A stretch of 64,000 bases of DNA from positions 17,314,020 through 17,378,019 of the forward strand of contig CM042553.1 of the NCBI GenBank assembly GCA_023630585.1, given 5' to 3'. The notes beneath the pieces were generated by a model that saw nothing but the letters and a program-made list of their open reading frames with translations, did no database searches and was not told where the DNA came from. Below, piece after piece: positions 46,555 through 59,560 of the stretch (position 1 is the first letter of the stretch; every line of letters begins with the position of its first letter). Source of the stretch: Cranoglanis bouderius (taxonomy: Eukaryota > Chordata > Actinopteri > Siluriformes > Cranoglanididae). Made by a program: the position numbers and the translations under genes.

Positions 46555-47280
46555 ACCGAGACTGAGAAGTGTTACAAGATGGAAAACATGAGTGTTCTCA
46601 ATTTAGTGGAAAATCCAAATTGATCAGAAATGACCTCATGAACACTGATAATCTGTAGGTGGACATACAATTAGATTATTCTGGCACTTGATTTACCAAA
46701 CCTAGTGCGCAAAATACTATTTTTATTAAAGCAAGACAAAGATGCATAAATAAACAACAAATTTTGCATCAATCCAAGCTCACTAATGACTGTTTTGCAT
46801 CTGTGGAACTGGTCCATTTGAACTTTGTCCGGCAACTATACAACATTATTGTTACTGGTTTAAGAATTCTAGCACAATTCTAACAATTTCTAACCAATTA
46901 TATAAAGTGCATGCCTAGACATTGGTTAAGCCCATTACTCTTATAATTGTATTACAAATTTTTAAAGGCAGCCACTAATAAATTAGTAGTTAGGTTAGCT
47001 ACATAATATTGTAATATAATATTAAGATTTTGACATATAGGCTATGAAACAGGCTAACTTGAGAAAAACAAACTGTGAATTTACTGTATCGCTTGGAATA
47101 ATCCACACTTTATGTATAATATTAGGGATAAAGAGTATACAGTATATACTTGACCACCTTCCTTAAGCGAGCTAACCGTAGGACACATATTGAGACAAAT
47201 AGACATTGTAAATTAAAAATCAAAATAAAGTTTGGATAACATCTTGTTAATGAATAAAATTGAATTAAAATGGAATGTAT
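46550..47280. other. intergenic DNA, nothing seen
   Basis: AT-rich unique sequence, no exon or recognisable repeat. Confidence 0.5.
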
Positions 47281-47497
47281 TATACCACAGTGCTGTTCAA
47301 GTCACAATTCTGATTGGCCAGAAGGTGTTAATTACAGTTTCCTCCACTAATATTGGCACCCTTGGCAAATATGAGCAAAGAAGGCTGTGAAAAATTGTCT
47401 TTATTGTTTATCCTTTTGGTCTTTTGTTAAAAAAAAATTCACAAAAATATTCTGCTCTCATGGATATCAAACAATTGAAAACAAAACACAGGTTTAT

Positions 47498-47572
<75 letters not shown>
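47498..47572. repeat. (TA)n microsatellite inside a Tc1-like element
   Basis: Lies between GGTTTATCAA and TATCTTTGTTAAAT; other copies of the family have only an A-rich run and a short ATAT at this point. Confidence 0.95.
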
Positions 47573-47575
<3 letters not shown>

Positions 47576-47617
47576 TTGTTAAATTTAGGTGTGCAACAAT
47601 TATTGGCACCCTTTTAG

Positions 47618-48419
47618 TCAATACTTGCCTCCGTTTGCCAAGATAACAGCTCTGAGTCTTCTCCTATAATGCCTGATGAGGTTGGAGAATACATGGCAAG
47701 GGATCTGAGACCATTCCTCCATACAGAATCTCTCCAGATCCTTCAAATTTCGAGGTCCACGCTGGTGGACTCTCCTCTTCAGTTCACCCCACAGGTTTTC
47801 TATGGGTTTCAAGTCAGGGGACTGGGATGGCCATGGCAGGACCTTGATTTTGTGGTCAGTAAACCATTTTTGTGTTGATTTTGATGTGTATTTTGGATCA
47901 TTGTCCTGCTGGAAGATCCAACCACAGCCCATTTTAAGCTTTCTGGCAGAGGCAGTCAGGTTTTCATTTATTATCTGTTGATATTTGATAGAGTCCATGA
48001 TGCCTTGTATCCTAACAAAATGTCCAGGTCCTCTGGCAGGAAAACAGCCTCAAAATGTTAAAGAGAGATCACCATATTTAACCTTGGCCAGGAGGTACTT
48101 TTCCATATGACTACCTCTCTGTGTGCACCAAAACCACCTCTGGTGTTTATTGCCAAAAAGCTCTATTTTGGTTTCATCTGACCATAGAACCCGATCCCAT
48201 TTGAAGTTCCAGTAGTGTCTGGCAAACTGAAGATGCTTGAATTTGTTTTTGGATGAGAGTAGAGGCTTTTTTTTTTCTTGAAACCCTTCCAAACAACTTG
48301 TGGTGATGTAGGTGACTTCGGATTGTAGTTTTGGAGACTTTCTGACCCCAAGACGCAACTAACTTCTGCAATTCTCCAGCTGTGATCCTTGGAGACTGTT
48401 GCACACCTATATTTAACAA
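47618..48419 (-). pseudogene. Tc1-like transposase, N terminus deleted
   Basis: Reads SPRITAGELQKLVASWGQKV, then YWNFKWDRVLWSDETKIELF (first Asp), MGCGWIFQQDNDPKYTSKST (second Asp) and SPDLKPIENLWGELKRR (Glu), ending RRLRAVILANGGKY. A deletion removed everything before SPRITAG, joining it to leader sequence (AACAGTCTCC at 48392-48401 on the plus strand). A stop or frameshift lies near 48050 and others near 48110-48300. Confidence 0.9.
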
Positions 48420-48900
48420 AGATTTTTTTTTTTATAAACCTGTGTTGTGTTTTGTGAATTTTTTTGAAGAAAAGATCAAAAGCTTAAACAATAAAGACAA
48501 TTTTTCACAGCCTTCTTTGCTCATTTACCAAGGATGCCAATATTAGTGGAGGGCACTGTAAGTTATTATTCCTGTAGTAACACGGACTTGTATGGCAGGC
48601 ACGCCATGGTGTGTGGTGAGGAAATGGCTGTTTATAGATGCTATAATGCAAGTGATAACAAGAATTGCTTAGTGTAATTACAAAAGGATAAAAAGTATGA
48701 TGTGTCATTCTAAATAAATAAACAAAATGTAATTGTTGGCAAATTCCTGTAGTATAAGAGTAATAAAACACTCTGGGATGTGCTGTTATAGGAAAATAAT
48801 CAACTTTGGGGTTGTAACTGTAACTCCGCTTCATCACACCACCCTGTTGTAGATTATTTTCCTATGCCAGCACTTCCCCAAGTGTGTTATTCCTTACATA

Positions 48901-51900
48901 CAATTAGTGTGATTATAAGTTATTTAATGGATAGTCTCAAATTTAGAAAAGAAATCTTCTGGGGGGGTATGAAGCATCTGAGTGAGCATACTGCTCTGAG
49001 CTGAGATGTTAATTTCTCCAAATAAATTGCACACTGCAGGGGAACTCCAGAACCTAAAATTGTGAAAATGTTAATATTTGTGTCTTTCTTGATTTCTACC
49101 TTTAGATGAAAACAGAAGACATAATTACAGCTTATCATTGCAGTCCATGCTGCCAGAATGATGCTGTGCTATTATTAATAACAAACAAAAAGTCTCGATA
49201 GCCATCAGATAGGAAGCTCTCTAAATGAATCTCACAATAGATGTTGAAACAGCTGACTCGTTGGATCCATTGTGCCTGTGGACCATGTGCTTGACAATAC
49301 CGAAGAGCAAACAGAGTGTGCTAATGTGTTTATGAATGGAAAAGACAGAAAATGGGGCACAGCAGTTTTAGTGAAGGCTTGTTGGTCATTAATGTGTGAG
49401 TCAGTGAGGTTTGGGAAAGAACCTTCAGCAGGAGGAGATGAAGGAGGCTTGGATAAGTTCGGCTCATGCACTGTGTTTTGAGATCAGGGTAAAAAATGTA
49501 AGCTTCCCTCTAAGCAGGAAACTTTTTTTCTGACGAGCCAATTCTGGGGCTCACAGTTCTCAGAGATGCTGTCCAAAAAGTGGTCTCCATGGAGCAGCGA
49601 AAAACTATGTCGAGTTCTGAAAAGAGAGAGAGGAACGAGTCTTTTGTTGGAGGAAATGACCCCCCTCTCAACACTCCTTTCCCTCTTCTCCATTCCTCCC
49701 ATTCTAAATCTTTCTCCCAGTCACTCCAGCCAATGATTTCGTGCTCTGCTGTGGTTTGTGCCTGAATACAGAGAGCTCCATATTGTTTGGACACTTCAAC
49801 ATTTTTCTAGCACCTTTCTGTATGAGTCTTATCTATAAACGTAAGGAAGAAAACACGACGAAGTAGTGTTACCACCCTTAAGTTCATTATTTTCCAGCAG
49901 ATGCACGTCCTGGGGCATTTTATTCCTCTTACACCACATCAATTAGCTAATGATACATTTTATTTATTAAAAAAACAACACATCATCCTTTTTTAAATCT
50001 ATTTAGAGTAACATTTAATGTTGTGGAACATCCGTGAAAGGAGTTAGATCCTGTTCACATTTATAGAAGCTATAAACAGTCGTTCCCTCGCCAGCCTCCA
50101 TTTTTTTCTCTTTTGAAAGTTATTCTATGTTACAAAGCGCTGAGACTGGAGACTCCTTCCATAATCGTTAAATAAATTTGGGGCAGCAGAAAGACATGGG
50201 GACATTTCCATATTACATATTAATGTATGTTCATAGATCCTGGTAAAGGTGTAAAGATGTTCCTATGACAGCTTCTTGGGCATACAAGAACATACATACA
50301 TTAAGATTAATTTAATAGTTTAGAATAACAGGTTCAATGGTACTTTAAGGCCTTTTAAAAGTTCAAATGACTGTTCTTAGAAATACAGAAACACAAAAAT
50401 GCTGGATATTTGCATTCCTAGAAAAGGACTTTGACTCCTTCCTCTAACCTTTTTGCACTGGACCATTTGTTATTCCATATCTGGCTCTATATCAGGAGTA
50501 GGGACGTTCACTAACAGCATACACAGACGGTATGTGGCACAGAGGATATGAGTACAACCGTAACATTTATTTATTTATTTATTTATTTATTTTTTACATG
50601 AAAGCAGATTTCTCTCATTTGATGTTAACATGCTGGGTTTCTCTCAGATCTTTAGTGAACATAACGGGAAGCACATTTAATGGCTGCTCAATTTTCCAAA
50701 CACAGCCAAGGGTGCCAAAATTTTAATTTGAGTGCAAAACTTAGCACACATTCAGTGACCAATGATTGATGATTCTTTGACAAATCAATGATCTGCACTA
50801 CTGTTAGCTTCGCCCACATGTCCCAGCTTGGCTTGCATGGTATCTGGGCAGGAAATATGACACAGCTCACTTGGTGGTGGAAATAGGAACAACATGGAGG
50901 ATTATGGGTAATTTGCCAGTTGTAAAATGCTATTAGAGACCTGGGCACTCACCAGCATCCTGTTGATTCATATGATGGTGTTTTCAAGCCCACTGGAGCA
51001 GATCATCACTGAGAAACTTAATTATGTCTCTAATCAACTGATACCTAACCTTATATACAGTACCTCACACAGCAAGGACGTTTGAAAACTGAATATTAAC
51101 TGATCAGGTCACAATCTATGATTTGCTATAAAATTCTTAGTCTTCTTACCGTACTGTAATAGTATTACCCTCCACGCTAAAAGAACATAACCCACCACAG
51201 TCACCCTTAATTCCTGGAACGGAACGTTAGTACCCTGTTGTTGTTTTCTTTCTTTTTTTTTCTTTTTTTTTTACACAGCCTTGAACATGCTGTGCTAAAC
51301 CAATTGTCTTATTTCCTCCTGCAGATTTCTCCTCGATAATCCCTCCAGTCACTCTAGCAAGGCATGAGAGGTTCCCAAATGGCTTGAGCCACCCAGTGTA
51401 CCTCTTTTCTCAGCACTAACACATCTTATTAATGTCAAGCTCGATGAAATCTGTAAACCGTTTGTGCCCTGGGCATCTCCAAGCCCAAGTTTAGCTCCAA
51501 CCCCAAGGGTGTAGCTTTGATTTGTGAAGTTGGAGTCAATTTATTTTCCCTGACTACAATTTTATTGTAACATGTAGCTTGACAACTGCTTTAACATTTA
51601 CATGAATGTTATTTAATTAAATCTAGTGCTGACAGAATAGGTCATTCGAATGAGGACAAATTAGCTCATCAAATAATTTTCTTCTCTTTCTCCTTGATAC
51701 TCTCTTAGAAAGAAAGGATCTAGCACCCATAAGAGTTCTTCATTTTATCGCTCTTGGAGAATGTTCAGTGAATAACTGTACAACAGAGAGTTTCCCTTAT
51801 GGAAAAAAAAAAGTTTTTACTTTAAGAATACCTCTACCTGCTTCACCACACACACACGATCCGAGCACATGGTCTTGCTGTTGGTGGGAACTATTTTTTA

Positions 51901-53164
51901 CTAGGCATGTTAATTAGCTTGAACAGATGCTAGTCAATATTTCTAGCGTCTGGAATACAAAGGGAAACATTGACAAAACTGAGCAAAATTCATTACAGCA
52001 TAAGACAAAACTATATAACTCTACTGCTAGCATAACACACAGTCACCTCACATTTAAACACTTGGTCACCTGTTCATCACTGAAATGCTAGTCAAAAATC
52101 TTTCTGATCTTTTCTTTCTGATCTTCAAGGATGCAAATGTGATGCTTCCTCACCAGAGACATCATCAGGAGAGGATAACCACTAGAGCTACATAAAATTT
52201 AAGGTATTCTTATTTTCCAGAGCATGTATTAATGCAAAAAAAAATGATGTTAGTTGTCACTTTTTAGCCTAGTTAACTGGACTTCCACATAAGCACACTG
52301 GAGCGTTCACTTCCTGGTGGGCTAGCTAATAAATTTATGATTTGTCCACCCTGATTAGAATTCACTTCTCATAATTTGGGAAAGTTGGGGAATACTTAGT
52401 AGCCCCACCCAACACACAACCTCTAGGTGATTTTAAAAGCAAGAGGGACGAAATCTTTAATGTCATTAATATAAGACACCACCACTGAAGCGACCGAGAC
52501 CAGGTGCGAGATGAGTGCAGGGAAAAGCTGGTCCTGAGAGTTTATGTCTTACGATAAACAGTCACGGCTTAATAAACTTTAGTTTATCTTTTTCGTTGTA
52601 TTAAATTTAAACAACACGCCCCACTGTAATGCGCAAGGAGATGTCTATATGTGAACTCACATTACTGCACTAATGGCAGGAAGGTATGCGTCTCATTTTC
52701 CACCCCTCACTCTTATAGTCGGTCTCTTTGGTGGTCCAGACAGACAGCACCACATTAATCTGCCTCGAGCTGGTTTATCCTTCGGTTGCTCAGAGCCCTG
52801 GCCGCAGGAAGGGGGTTCATGTCCCAGACACATCCCTAAACACAGACGGAATGGAAATTCTGAGGATGTGGTGACCAATTTCCAAAAAATCCAATTGACC
52901 ACAATTTTGTGATGATGTTACAAAATTAATATTATACACTTTTTATGCATGGTCTTAGCTCTGGTTGAGGTGGGATTAAACACCCACTCCTCACTCCTGT
53001 AGAGTAACTGGTGGATGCAGATGTTTGCATACAGGAAACAATTTCAGTTTTTTGGAAAGAGACTGCTGGCAGCTGATATCAAGGCTGACACAATGGGAGT
53101 GTGTGGAAATACCAGTCCAGTTTCTCATCCCAGCTAGGATGCATCAATACAATTTACCCAGACT
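48901..53164. other. long stretch without recognised repeats or genes
   Basis: Apart from short simple runs (TTTA at 50567-50592, poly-T at 51250-51275) this 4.3-kb stretch lacks the transposons common elsewhere. No exon with credible splice sites and conserved protein sequence was found. It could hold regulatory DNA of s1pr1 or of a gene beyond the right edge. Confidence 0.5.
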
Positions 53165-53540
53165 GAGTACATATTTTTTTCGCACTCAGAAAGAATAACC
53201 TACTTAGTACTAATCAATCAGAAGCACCAGGGAACATTTTATTTAGCTCTGTTTATGTTGGTTGTTGCTGTGCACTGCTAGAACTTGAGCATGCAGTGCA
53301 GTATCCTCATGCTATGAATCGCACCTTGACTTGCAAGCAAAGTGTATGTGCTAACAAAAGAAAGTGGGCATGTCTCAGTGCTCATCATTAATCATCATTA
53401 ATCATGAAACATGTCCAGGACGCTGTCATCTGTTCATTAGCGGGACAATGTACATTGGGCTTAAGTCACGTAGTATCGCGTGGTATCAGAGCATTTTTTT
53501 ATGACTACAAATATGAGTAAATGCACACAATATTGGTGCA
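53165..53540 (-). repeat. interspersed repeat family B, partial copy 2
   Basis: Shares CATTTTATTTAGCTCTGTTT, CTTAAGTCACGTAGTA-like sequence and GGTATCAGAGCATTTTTTTA with the 58430-59150 copy; the middle is diverged or deleted. Confidence 0.6.
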
Positions 53541-56500
53541 TCCTTATTCAAAGCCAATAGATTTCATTCTCAACAGCACACCACTGACTTCATTATTAAT
53601 TACCCGCTGGTTATAGTTATGTATAATAAGATGGTCAATATGAGAAAATGGCGACTATATCAATAGCCCCAGGCAACAGCTAGACAAATCGCAATCCATA
53701 TTTAAACCTTATTACAAAAACAGAACATCAAGATCTTTAATAAAATCCACGATATGTTTTCATAAACACTAATTTAATGACAGTCAGCACAGACGAGTGC
53801 GTCCTAAACCCTATAATGCTTATGCATGTATGCTGCAATTTGCATATTTTCAACAGAGCCTTATTAAAATATGAATACACTGTGTTCCAAATCATCATCA
53901 TCATCATCAGTCTTTGCTGTGAGCTAAAAATGTTATCAGTCTCTCTAAAAAAACAAAAACAAATATGCAACGTGTGAAACAGGCATAAATCATCCATACA
54001 AGTGTCAACAATCACTCCAGTGCCCTGGTAGGAGGCCAAACATGCAAAGACCCTGAGTTATTTTCTGAAAGGCACAGGGTCAGGTCTACAGGGAGAGTCT
54101 TTTTCATGCTTACAGTCAGCCAACAAACTCAATAACCCACTGATATGAGGGATTCAAATCTGTTCCACCCAGTCCTAAATTTAGCCCTCAACTTTACAGC
54201 ATCTGTAAATCAGAAGCATGTTTGTAGATTGTGTAAACATTTCTATAATCTAGCACCTGCGTCTTGCAGTAGCTTTTTACTTAAATATATATTTAAAGAT
54301 AATGCAAAACTTAAATTTGCTTTTCTTTTCTTTTTTTTTTTTCTTTTTCATATTTATGGGTGAAATCCCTTGTAAAAAATTAATGCTCTTATTTTATTTT
54401 TTTTTTAATATTCTGAACTTTACAAGTATATTGAATATATACCAACATATGTACAGTATGTACTTAATTAAAATATGCTAAGATATATTAATCTCAAATG
54501 CTAAACACAAATGTGAAATGTGATTAATGTGAAACATACTTTCAGTTTGAATTTAATTTAATTTTATAAAATACACTTGTTTGATACTTTGATACTTTAA
54601 ATGTATTTATTGTATACTTATACAGGATTTTTTTTTTAAAAATACACGTTAGTCGACACTTCTTGGTTTTAATCGTGATTTACCAATGAACTTGACTTTA
54701 AAACACGTCATTTTATACAATATACTTGTTAGATACCTTTCTTGTGTTTTTTTTGCAAAAGTATCAAAAAACAATTTCTATAGTAATGCATTTAAGCACA
54801 CTTTAAACAAAATTCACTTTTAAAGTGATTGAAAAACCAGCATTATTGTTTCAGTAAAACATAATTGCTTCATGGTATTAGCATGCCGATTGAGTATTTG
54901 AGCAGATGTCTGACCACTGAGTCTATTAATACTCACTCTCCATTGGGAAGAAACAAGAATATAGGAAAAGAAAAATATGGGAAGCAGAATGGAGTTCAGG
55001 ACCCTCTGATTTCAGGCAGGCAGTGCGTTGGGGGTGTACGTGTGTGTCCTGAGATTTGCAGAGGCTTTGATGGTGTGTGTGCGTGTGTGTGTGCGTGTGT
55101 GTGAGAGTGTTTGTGTGTGTGTCAGATATGGACCGTTAATAGTGATCAAGTCAGGGAAGAGAGAAAGGAAGAAAGAGAAGGGGGCAGGAGTGCATGGGCC
55201 TGGGCGGCATTTTAAAAGAGGCAGTGGAGCATGTGAAGAAAATTTAAATGGGGAATTTCAGTGGAGTGCAGCAGGCCAATGGAGCAAGCAAGAGCTCGAC
55301 AGGAGGAGCCGAGCAATTTGCTAATGAGCCGTCCTCAGGATATGAGCTGGAAACCCGTGGGAGAGTCGCAGGAAATATACAGGCATGTACAAGTGTGCTT
55401 CCAGAAGGCCACATGACACCTGAGTCATACTCCATTCTCATGGATGAAGTAGATTATTAATGAAATCATTTGAGGTGACTGTCTCATTTCCTTTACATGC
55501 TACGTGCATTTTTGCCAAAGAAAAATGTTGAAACTGAACTTGTGTCCTTGTGTTGTGAGTAATCTGTACACCATACAGTGGCCTTGGATTCAAAGGAAGT
55601 ATAATTACGACTGCAAATGACCATTTCCTGGAGGCCTCACGAGGAAGGAGAAGGGGAGGGTTCTGGAGAAGCAGAGAGAAAAAAACAAAAGAGAGATGTT
55701 AGAGATATGGAGGAGTTTATCCTTGGAAGAATGAACGCCTCCTTCCTCTATCGATGATGTCACTTCAGAAGCCAATGAAAACTCTAAAAGGCCACTTCAG
55801 ACACACCGTGGACATTATGTCATTTAGGAATAATGACTCACAGTTTCTATTGTTTCTCCAAAAAGGTCAACATTCTCTTTTCGGGAAAAAAGCATGAAAG
55901 AAACTTAAGAACAATGGAGGCACTGATTGAGACTACTGTGCAGACAATTTAACCCTAAAAAGCAAACCCAATGTGTCTTTGTAACCCCAAGTGTGGAGCA
56001 TTGTCCTGCACAAATTAGCATTCAGCTATCTAATAACAATGAAAGCTCAAGGTCCATTTGAGCTGAGACATAACCAAACAAGGGCAAGCTGGAGAAAGGG
56101 GAAACAATCAGGGGATGTGAGTCTAGTCATTGGGCCCTGTGGATTTGTGCTTTTTCTTCCTGACTCCATTTTGCATCTACAGTGCTTGGCATTACATAGT
56201 GTTCCCTTTTAAACATAATATTCACTAATGACTAAAGATCCAAAAGATCCGATGTGGAAAATGTGAGAGATGCCACCAGGGCTGGCTGGTATAAATGTGC
56301 TGAAATCTCCCATGTGTTTCAAAGATAAAAAGACATCAATATAAGGTTTCATTTTCTGCATCCACATCAGCTTTTTCTGCTATTAAATGTATTTAAGGCA
56401 GATTATTTTGGATGTTTGTGAAACCGAGTCCAACAGCACCACCAACGGAAAAAAAGATAATAATTAAAACACACAGAATGGTCTGAAGAAGCGAGAAGCG

Positions 56501-56949
56501 AGGCTGATTTCTTTCTAGCCCAAACTATAGGTGAGTACACCGAGTGACATGCCCCCTAGGTTTTATCACCATTGGGCTGATATTTTTCACACACACATCC
56601 ATAACACATCATCAGTGGTGTTTGAGAAGGTGCATGTAAAATACAGTCACAGATTTAATGAACATGAACACGGTGGATTATTTACGTCATTTGCATCAGA
56701 CTGACTAAACACACATTGTCCACTGAAAGTCATTACACAAAAAGGTTCAAAGTCTTTGAAGCCCTTCCATTGTTACTACTGTTGCTGGCGCTGTGTAGAA
56801 AATGACTTCAGCACTTAGACAACCTCCAGAGAACCTTTACTTAAACAAGAACCATTAAATGACATGTACTTGACAAGGATATGGTTAGTTCTGGACTCAG
56901 ATTAGTAACTAAACCATACTGAACCATACCTCACTGTAATGGGCTATAA
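53541..56949. other. unique DNA with candidate conserved segments
   Basis: No gene or transposon seen. 55050-55125 is a TG-rich low-complexity stretch. The sequence at 55230-55500 and 55580-55800 is compositionally complex and repeat-free (for example GCTAATGAGCCGTCCTCAGG), the look of conserved non-coding DNA, but conservation cannot be tested here. Confidence 0.4.
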
Positions 56950-57551
56950 ATGAATTTATACCATGGCACTGTTGAATTCTTGATTTAAAGAATTATTGTT
57001 GAATTCAGAAGGTGTTATTAATTTTCTATAACAGCAGCTCTGACAGTAGTACAGCTACAAATCACACGTTTCAGTGAGGAGGTGTTTATTTAACATTTTT
57101 GGAAGGAGTCTCCAGTGTCTGTAACTTTGTGTTTTCCAACATGGGAAAGTCTTCAAGACATAGGAGATCACGTTTGTGATTTTTCTGTAACATGACAAGC
57201 TGTGTGTTGTTGTTGTTATTGTTTTTTTTTTTTTTTTTTTTGCTTATTAACTTCAAGAGAGAGAAAATGGTAGAAGATGGTAGAGAAGAAGATGGTAAGG
57301 GAACTACTGGAATTGGGAACTAACCGGTGTATGGAACTTTCCATAACATGTAACTGTATCTATAAATGGATTAAAACAAATAAACAGTTCTTTAATAGTT
57401 ATTCAATAAATAAACAGTTGAAGAATAAAACACTTCAAGATGTGCTGTTATAGGAAAATTATCTACTGCAGTAATTCACCTTCATCACACCACTCTGCCA
57501 TTGATTATTTTCCTAAAACAGCATGCGGCAGAGTGTTTTGTTCCTTACATA
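56950..57551 (+). repeat. interspersed repeat family A, copy 3
   Basis: Contains CAGAAGGTGTTATTAATTTT, CTATAACAGCAGCTCTGACA, GGAGTCTCCAGTGTC, CTGTTATAGGAAAATTATC and GATTATTTTCCTAAAACAGC in the family order. A poly-T run at 57222-57240 interrupts it. Confidence 0.85.
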
Positions 57552-57652
57552 ATTTCCAGAAAACAACATGTTAACTCAATAACAACTGATTTACAAAAAA
57601 ATGTGTTGCTCTGATGGTGCAGAGGATGAGTGGGAAGGATGGGAGTGCAAAA

Positions 57653-57654
<2 letters not shown>

Positions 57655-57692
<38 letters not shown>

Positions 57693-57892
57693 AAGGGGAA
57701 ACCCTGGAACAGAGCAGGCCCAGTGTTCATGGCCAGCATGGGATCCCCATCCAATAACTGCCAGGCTTCTGCTGGGAAAGAGAGCCATGTGAAAGAATGA
57801 AAAAGGAAGGAAAAACCTCAAGCTGTGTGAAATCCCCAGTTAAAAGAATGTGTTAATGACCCAAGGGGGCGCAGGCCAGCGGAGAGTGTGAC

Positions 57893-57975
<83 letters not shown>
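57655..57975. repeat. (GA)n and (GT)n microsatellites
   Basis: (GA)n of about 16 units at 57655-57688 and (GT)n of about 40 units at 57895-57975. Confidence 0.95.
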
Positions 57976-57976
<1 letters not shown>

Positions 57977-58429
57977 ATTTTGTATGTGTGTACTTGTGAA
58001 TGTGTTCATACTGAAATATGCATCCATGTGTGCATTTAATGTCCTGTATTCTATGTGGTTTTCTAGCACAGAGTTTGGCCAATGCCCAGTTGTTGAGCAA
58101 GAGACAAAAAGTGTGAGATAAAAAGTTTCTCACACACTTCTGTGAATTAAGCAGTGTATTTGCAGACTGCAGAAATCAACAGCATTAGGAAGGCCTGTAA
58201 CTATACTTGCATGATAAGATTCACACTGTAATTCATACAGCATGTTGAGTATTTTTAATTAATTGGTAGAGTGGACACTGATTATTGTTTATTTATATAG
58301 ATATGCATTCATTCGCCAAATGATTTCATCCAAAAGCAGCATATAATCGAGTATCCTACAATACATCAACCAAACACAAGCTGGCTGTTAGTTGTTACAA
58401 CATGGTTCCTTCCAGGTTTTGATGGTAGT

Positions 58430-59150
58430 AGAAACACTTGTATCAGGTATCAGTCTGATACTGTGCTCTTTGACTCATATTCATAAAAAATGATCTGATA
58501 CCAAAATCCCATGTACCATGTAATACTATTTGACATAAGCCTAGTGCACATTGTCGTGGTGAAGAAATAGATGATGCAAAATGGTGGCGATCTTGACATA
58601 TTTCACTATTAATGCAAACTGTGCTCTGTGAAAACATCAAGAGAAGGAATGACAGCATATTCCTACAATACAAGTAAACTTTAAAAAAAAAAAACATCTT
58701 AAATATAAAACTCAATGAGAGTAGCTCGTCACTAGGAGCAAGCTAGCGGAGAAAAAAAAAATCCACAGACAGTTCTAGGGGAGTGAAAGTAACAGCTCTT
58801 ACCCAGTATATTGTTCTTGACAGTCAGCCAGTATGTAACACAAAAAGACAATAAAACATACTTTACTTACAGGTGTACAGAAGCACTTTTCTGAAGTTGG
58901 ACAAAACCCACTCTCCACTGCAACCCTACTCAATCTGAGGTAACTAATATAGCTAGCTAATGCCCTTCATTTAAAATCAACTTGCTAACATTATAAAGAA
59001 CAAGCCTAGTAGTCTATGTGCTTCTATGCACTTTTCATGGCCACTATTTAAACATAAACAGAGCTAAATGAAATGTTCCATGATACCTCTCATTGATTAA
59101 TACTAAGGATGATATCCATTTCGGTATCAACAAGAGCCCGTACTGAAACA
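58430..59150 (-). repeat. interspersed repeat family B, copy 3
   Basis: Inverted relative to 20960-21615, with the same block order (TGTACAGAAGCACTTTTCTG, TTCCTACAATACAAGTAAAC, AAACTGTGCTCTGTGAAAAC) and GATACC/GGTATC motifs at both ends (GGTATCAGTCTGATAC at 58447; CGGTATCAAC at 59122). Confidence 0.8.
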
Positions 59151-59157
59151 ATAAACT

Positions 59158-59340
59158 AAGACGTTGGACCACTGATTGGAAGGTCGTGAGTTCAAATCCT
59201 AGCACTGACGAGCTGCCACTGCTGGGCCCTTGAGCAAGGCCCTTAACCCTCAACTGCTCAAATGTATAAATGAGATGAATGTAAGTCGCTCTGGATAAGG
59301 ATCTGCCAAATGGCATAAATATAAATGTAAGTGTAAAATG
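59158..59340 (+). mobile_element. tRNA-derived fish SINE
   Basis: Box-B-like GGTCGTGAGTTCAAATCC (59182-59199), then GCTGCCACTGCTGGGCCCTT, GAGCAAGGCCCTTAACCCTC, AACTGCTCAAATGTATAAAT and the tail GTAAGTCGCTCTGGATAAGG followed by CTGCCAAATGGCATAAAT and an AAATGTAA-type end. This is the layout of widespread fish tRNA-SINEs with an L2-like 3' tail. The box A end looks truncated. Confidence 0.88.
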
Positions 59341-59560
59341 TGGTGAGAAGAGAAGAGGGCCAAGCATAGATCCTTGAGGTATACTTGTCATCACCTGATG
59401 TGACTTGAACTCCTTGTCTCTTTACAGCATCCACTAGGATCTTCTCGACAAGTAGAACTTGTTTCTGTAATGCTAAGTTTGGAACATCAAGAGACTCTAA
59501 ACAAGAGCTGCAGATAAATCCATCAGTATAAAAACTAAGGACTTGACAGCTGTTCTTGCA
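59341..59560 (-). pseudogene. LINE reverse-transcriptase fragment
   Basis: On the minus strand 59393-59345 encodes MTSIPQGSMLGPLLFS, the reverse-transcriptase motif PQGSxLGPLLF of L2/Rex-type LINEs. About 120 bases upstream an MDLSAAL-like remnant of the LDLSAAFDTV motif is legible. The frame is broken between them and the SINE abuts the downstream side. Confidence 0.65.

Larger units (their letters stand above)
47335..48558 (-). mobile_element. Tc1-like transposon, same family as the 15.5-kb copy
   Basis: Ends CAGTTTCCTCCACTAATATT and, at the right, AATATTAGTGGAGGGCACTG, each flanked by TA (47333-47334 and 48559-48560). The transposase is on the minus strand with its N-terminal quarter deleted. 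A (TA)n tract of about 37 units (47498-47572) has grown inside the subterminal sequence. Confidence 0.93.
47281..48900 (+). repeat. interspersed repeat family A, copy 2, split by a Tc1 element
   Basis: Left part 47281-47334 (ACCACAGTGCTGTTCAAGTC, then GGCCAGAAGGTGTTAAT) and right part 48559-48900 (AGTAACACGGACTTGTATGG, AAAAAGTATGATGTG, TATAGGAAAATAATC, GATTATTTTCCTATG) are consecutive parts of family A separated by the Tc1-like insertion at 47335-48558. Confidence 0.8.

Noticed and set aside
54865..55460. Three short open frames near 55 kb
   Set aside because: No domain, no splice-consistent neighbours, and part is TG-rich low complexity; better explained as non-coding DNA.
59182..59199. tRNA-like box B taken as a tRNA gene
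   Set aside because: No cloverleaf around it and it continues into typical SINE body and tail.
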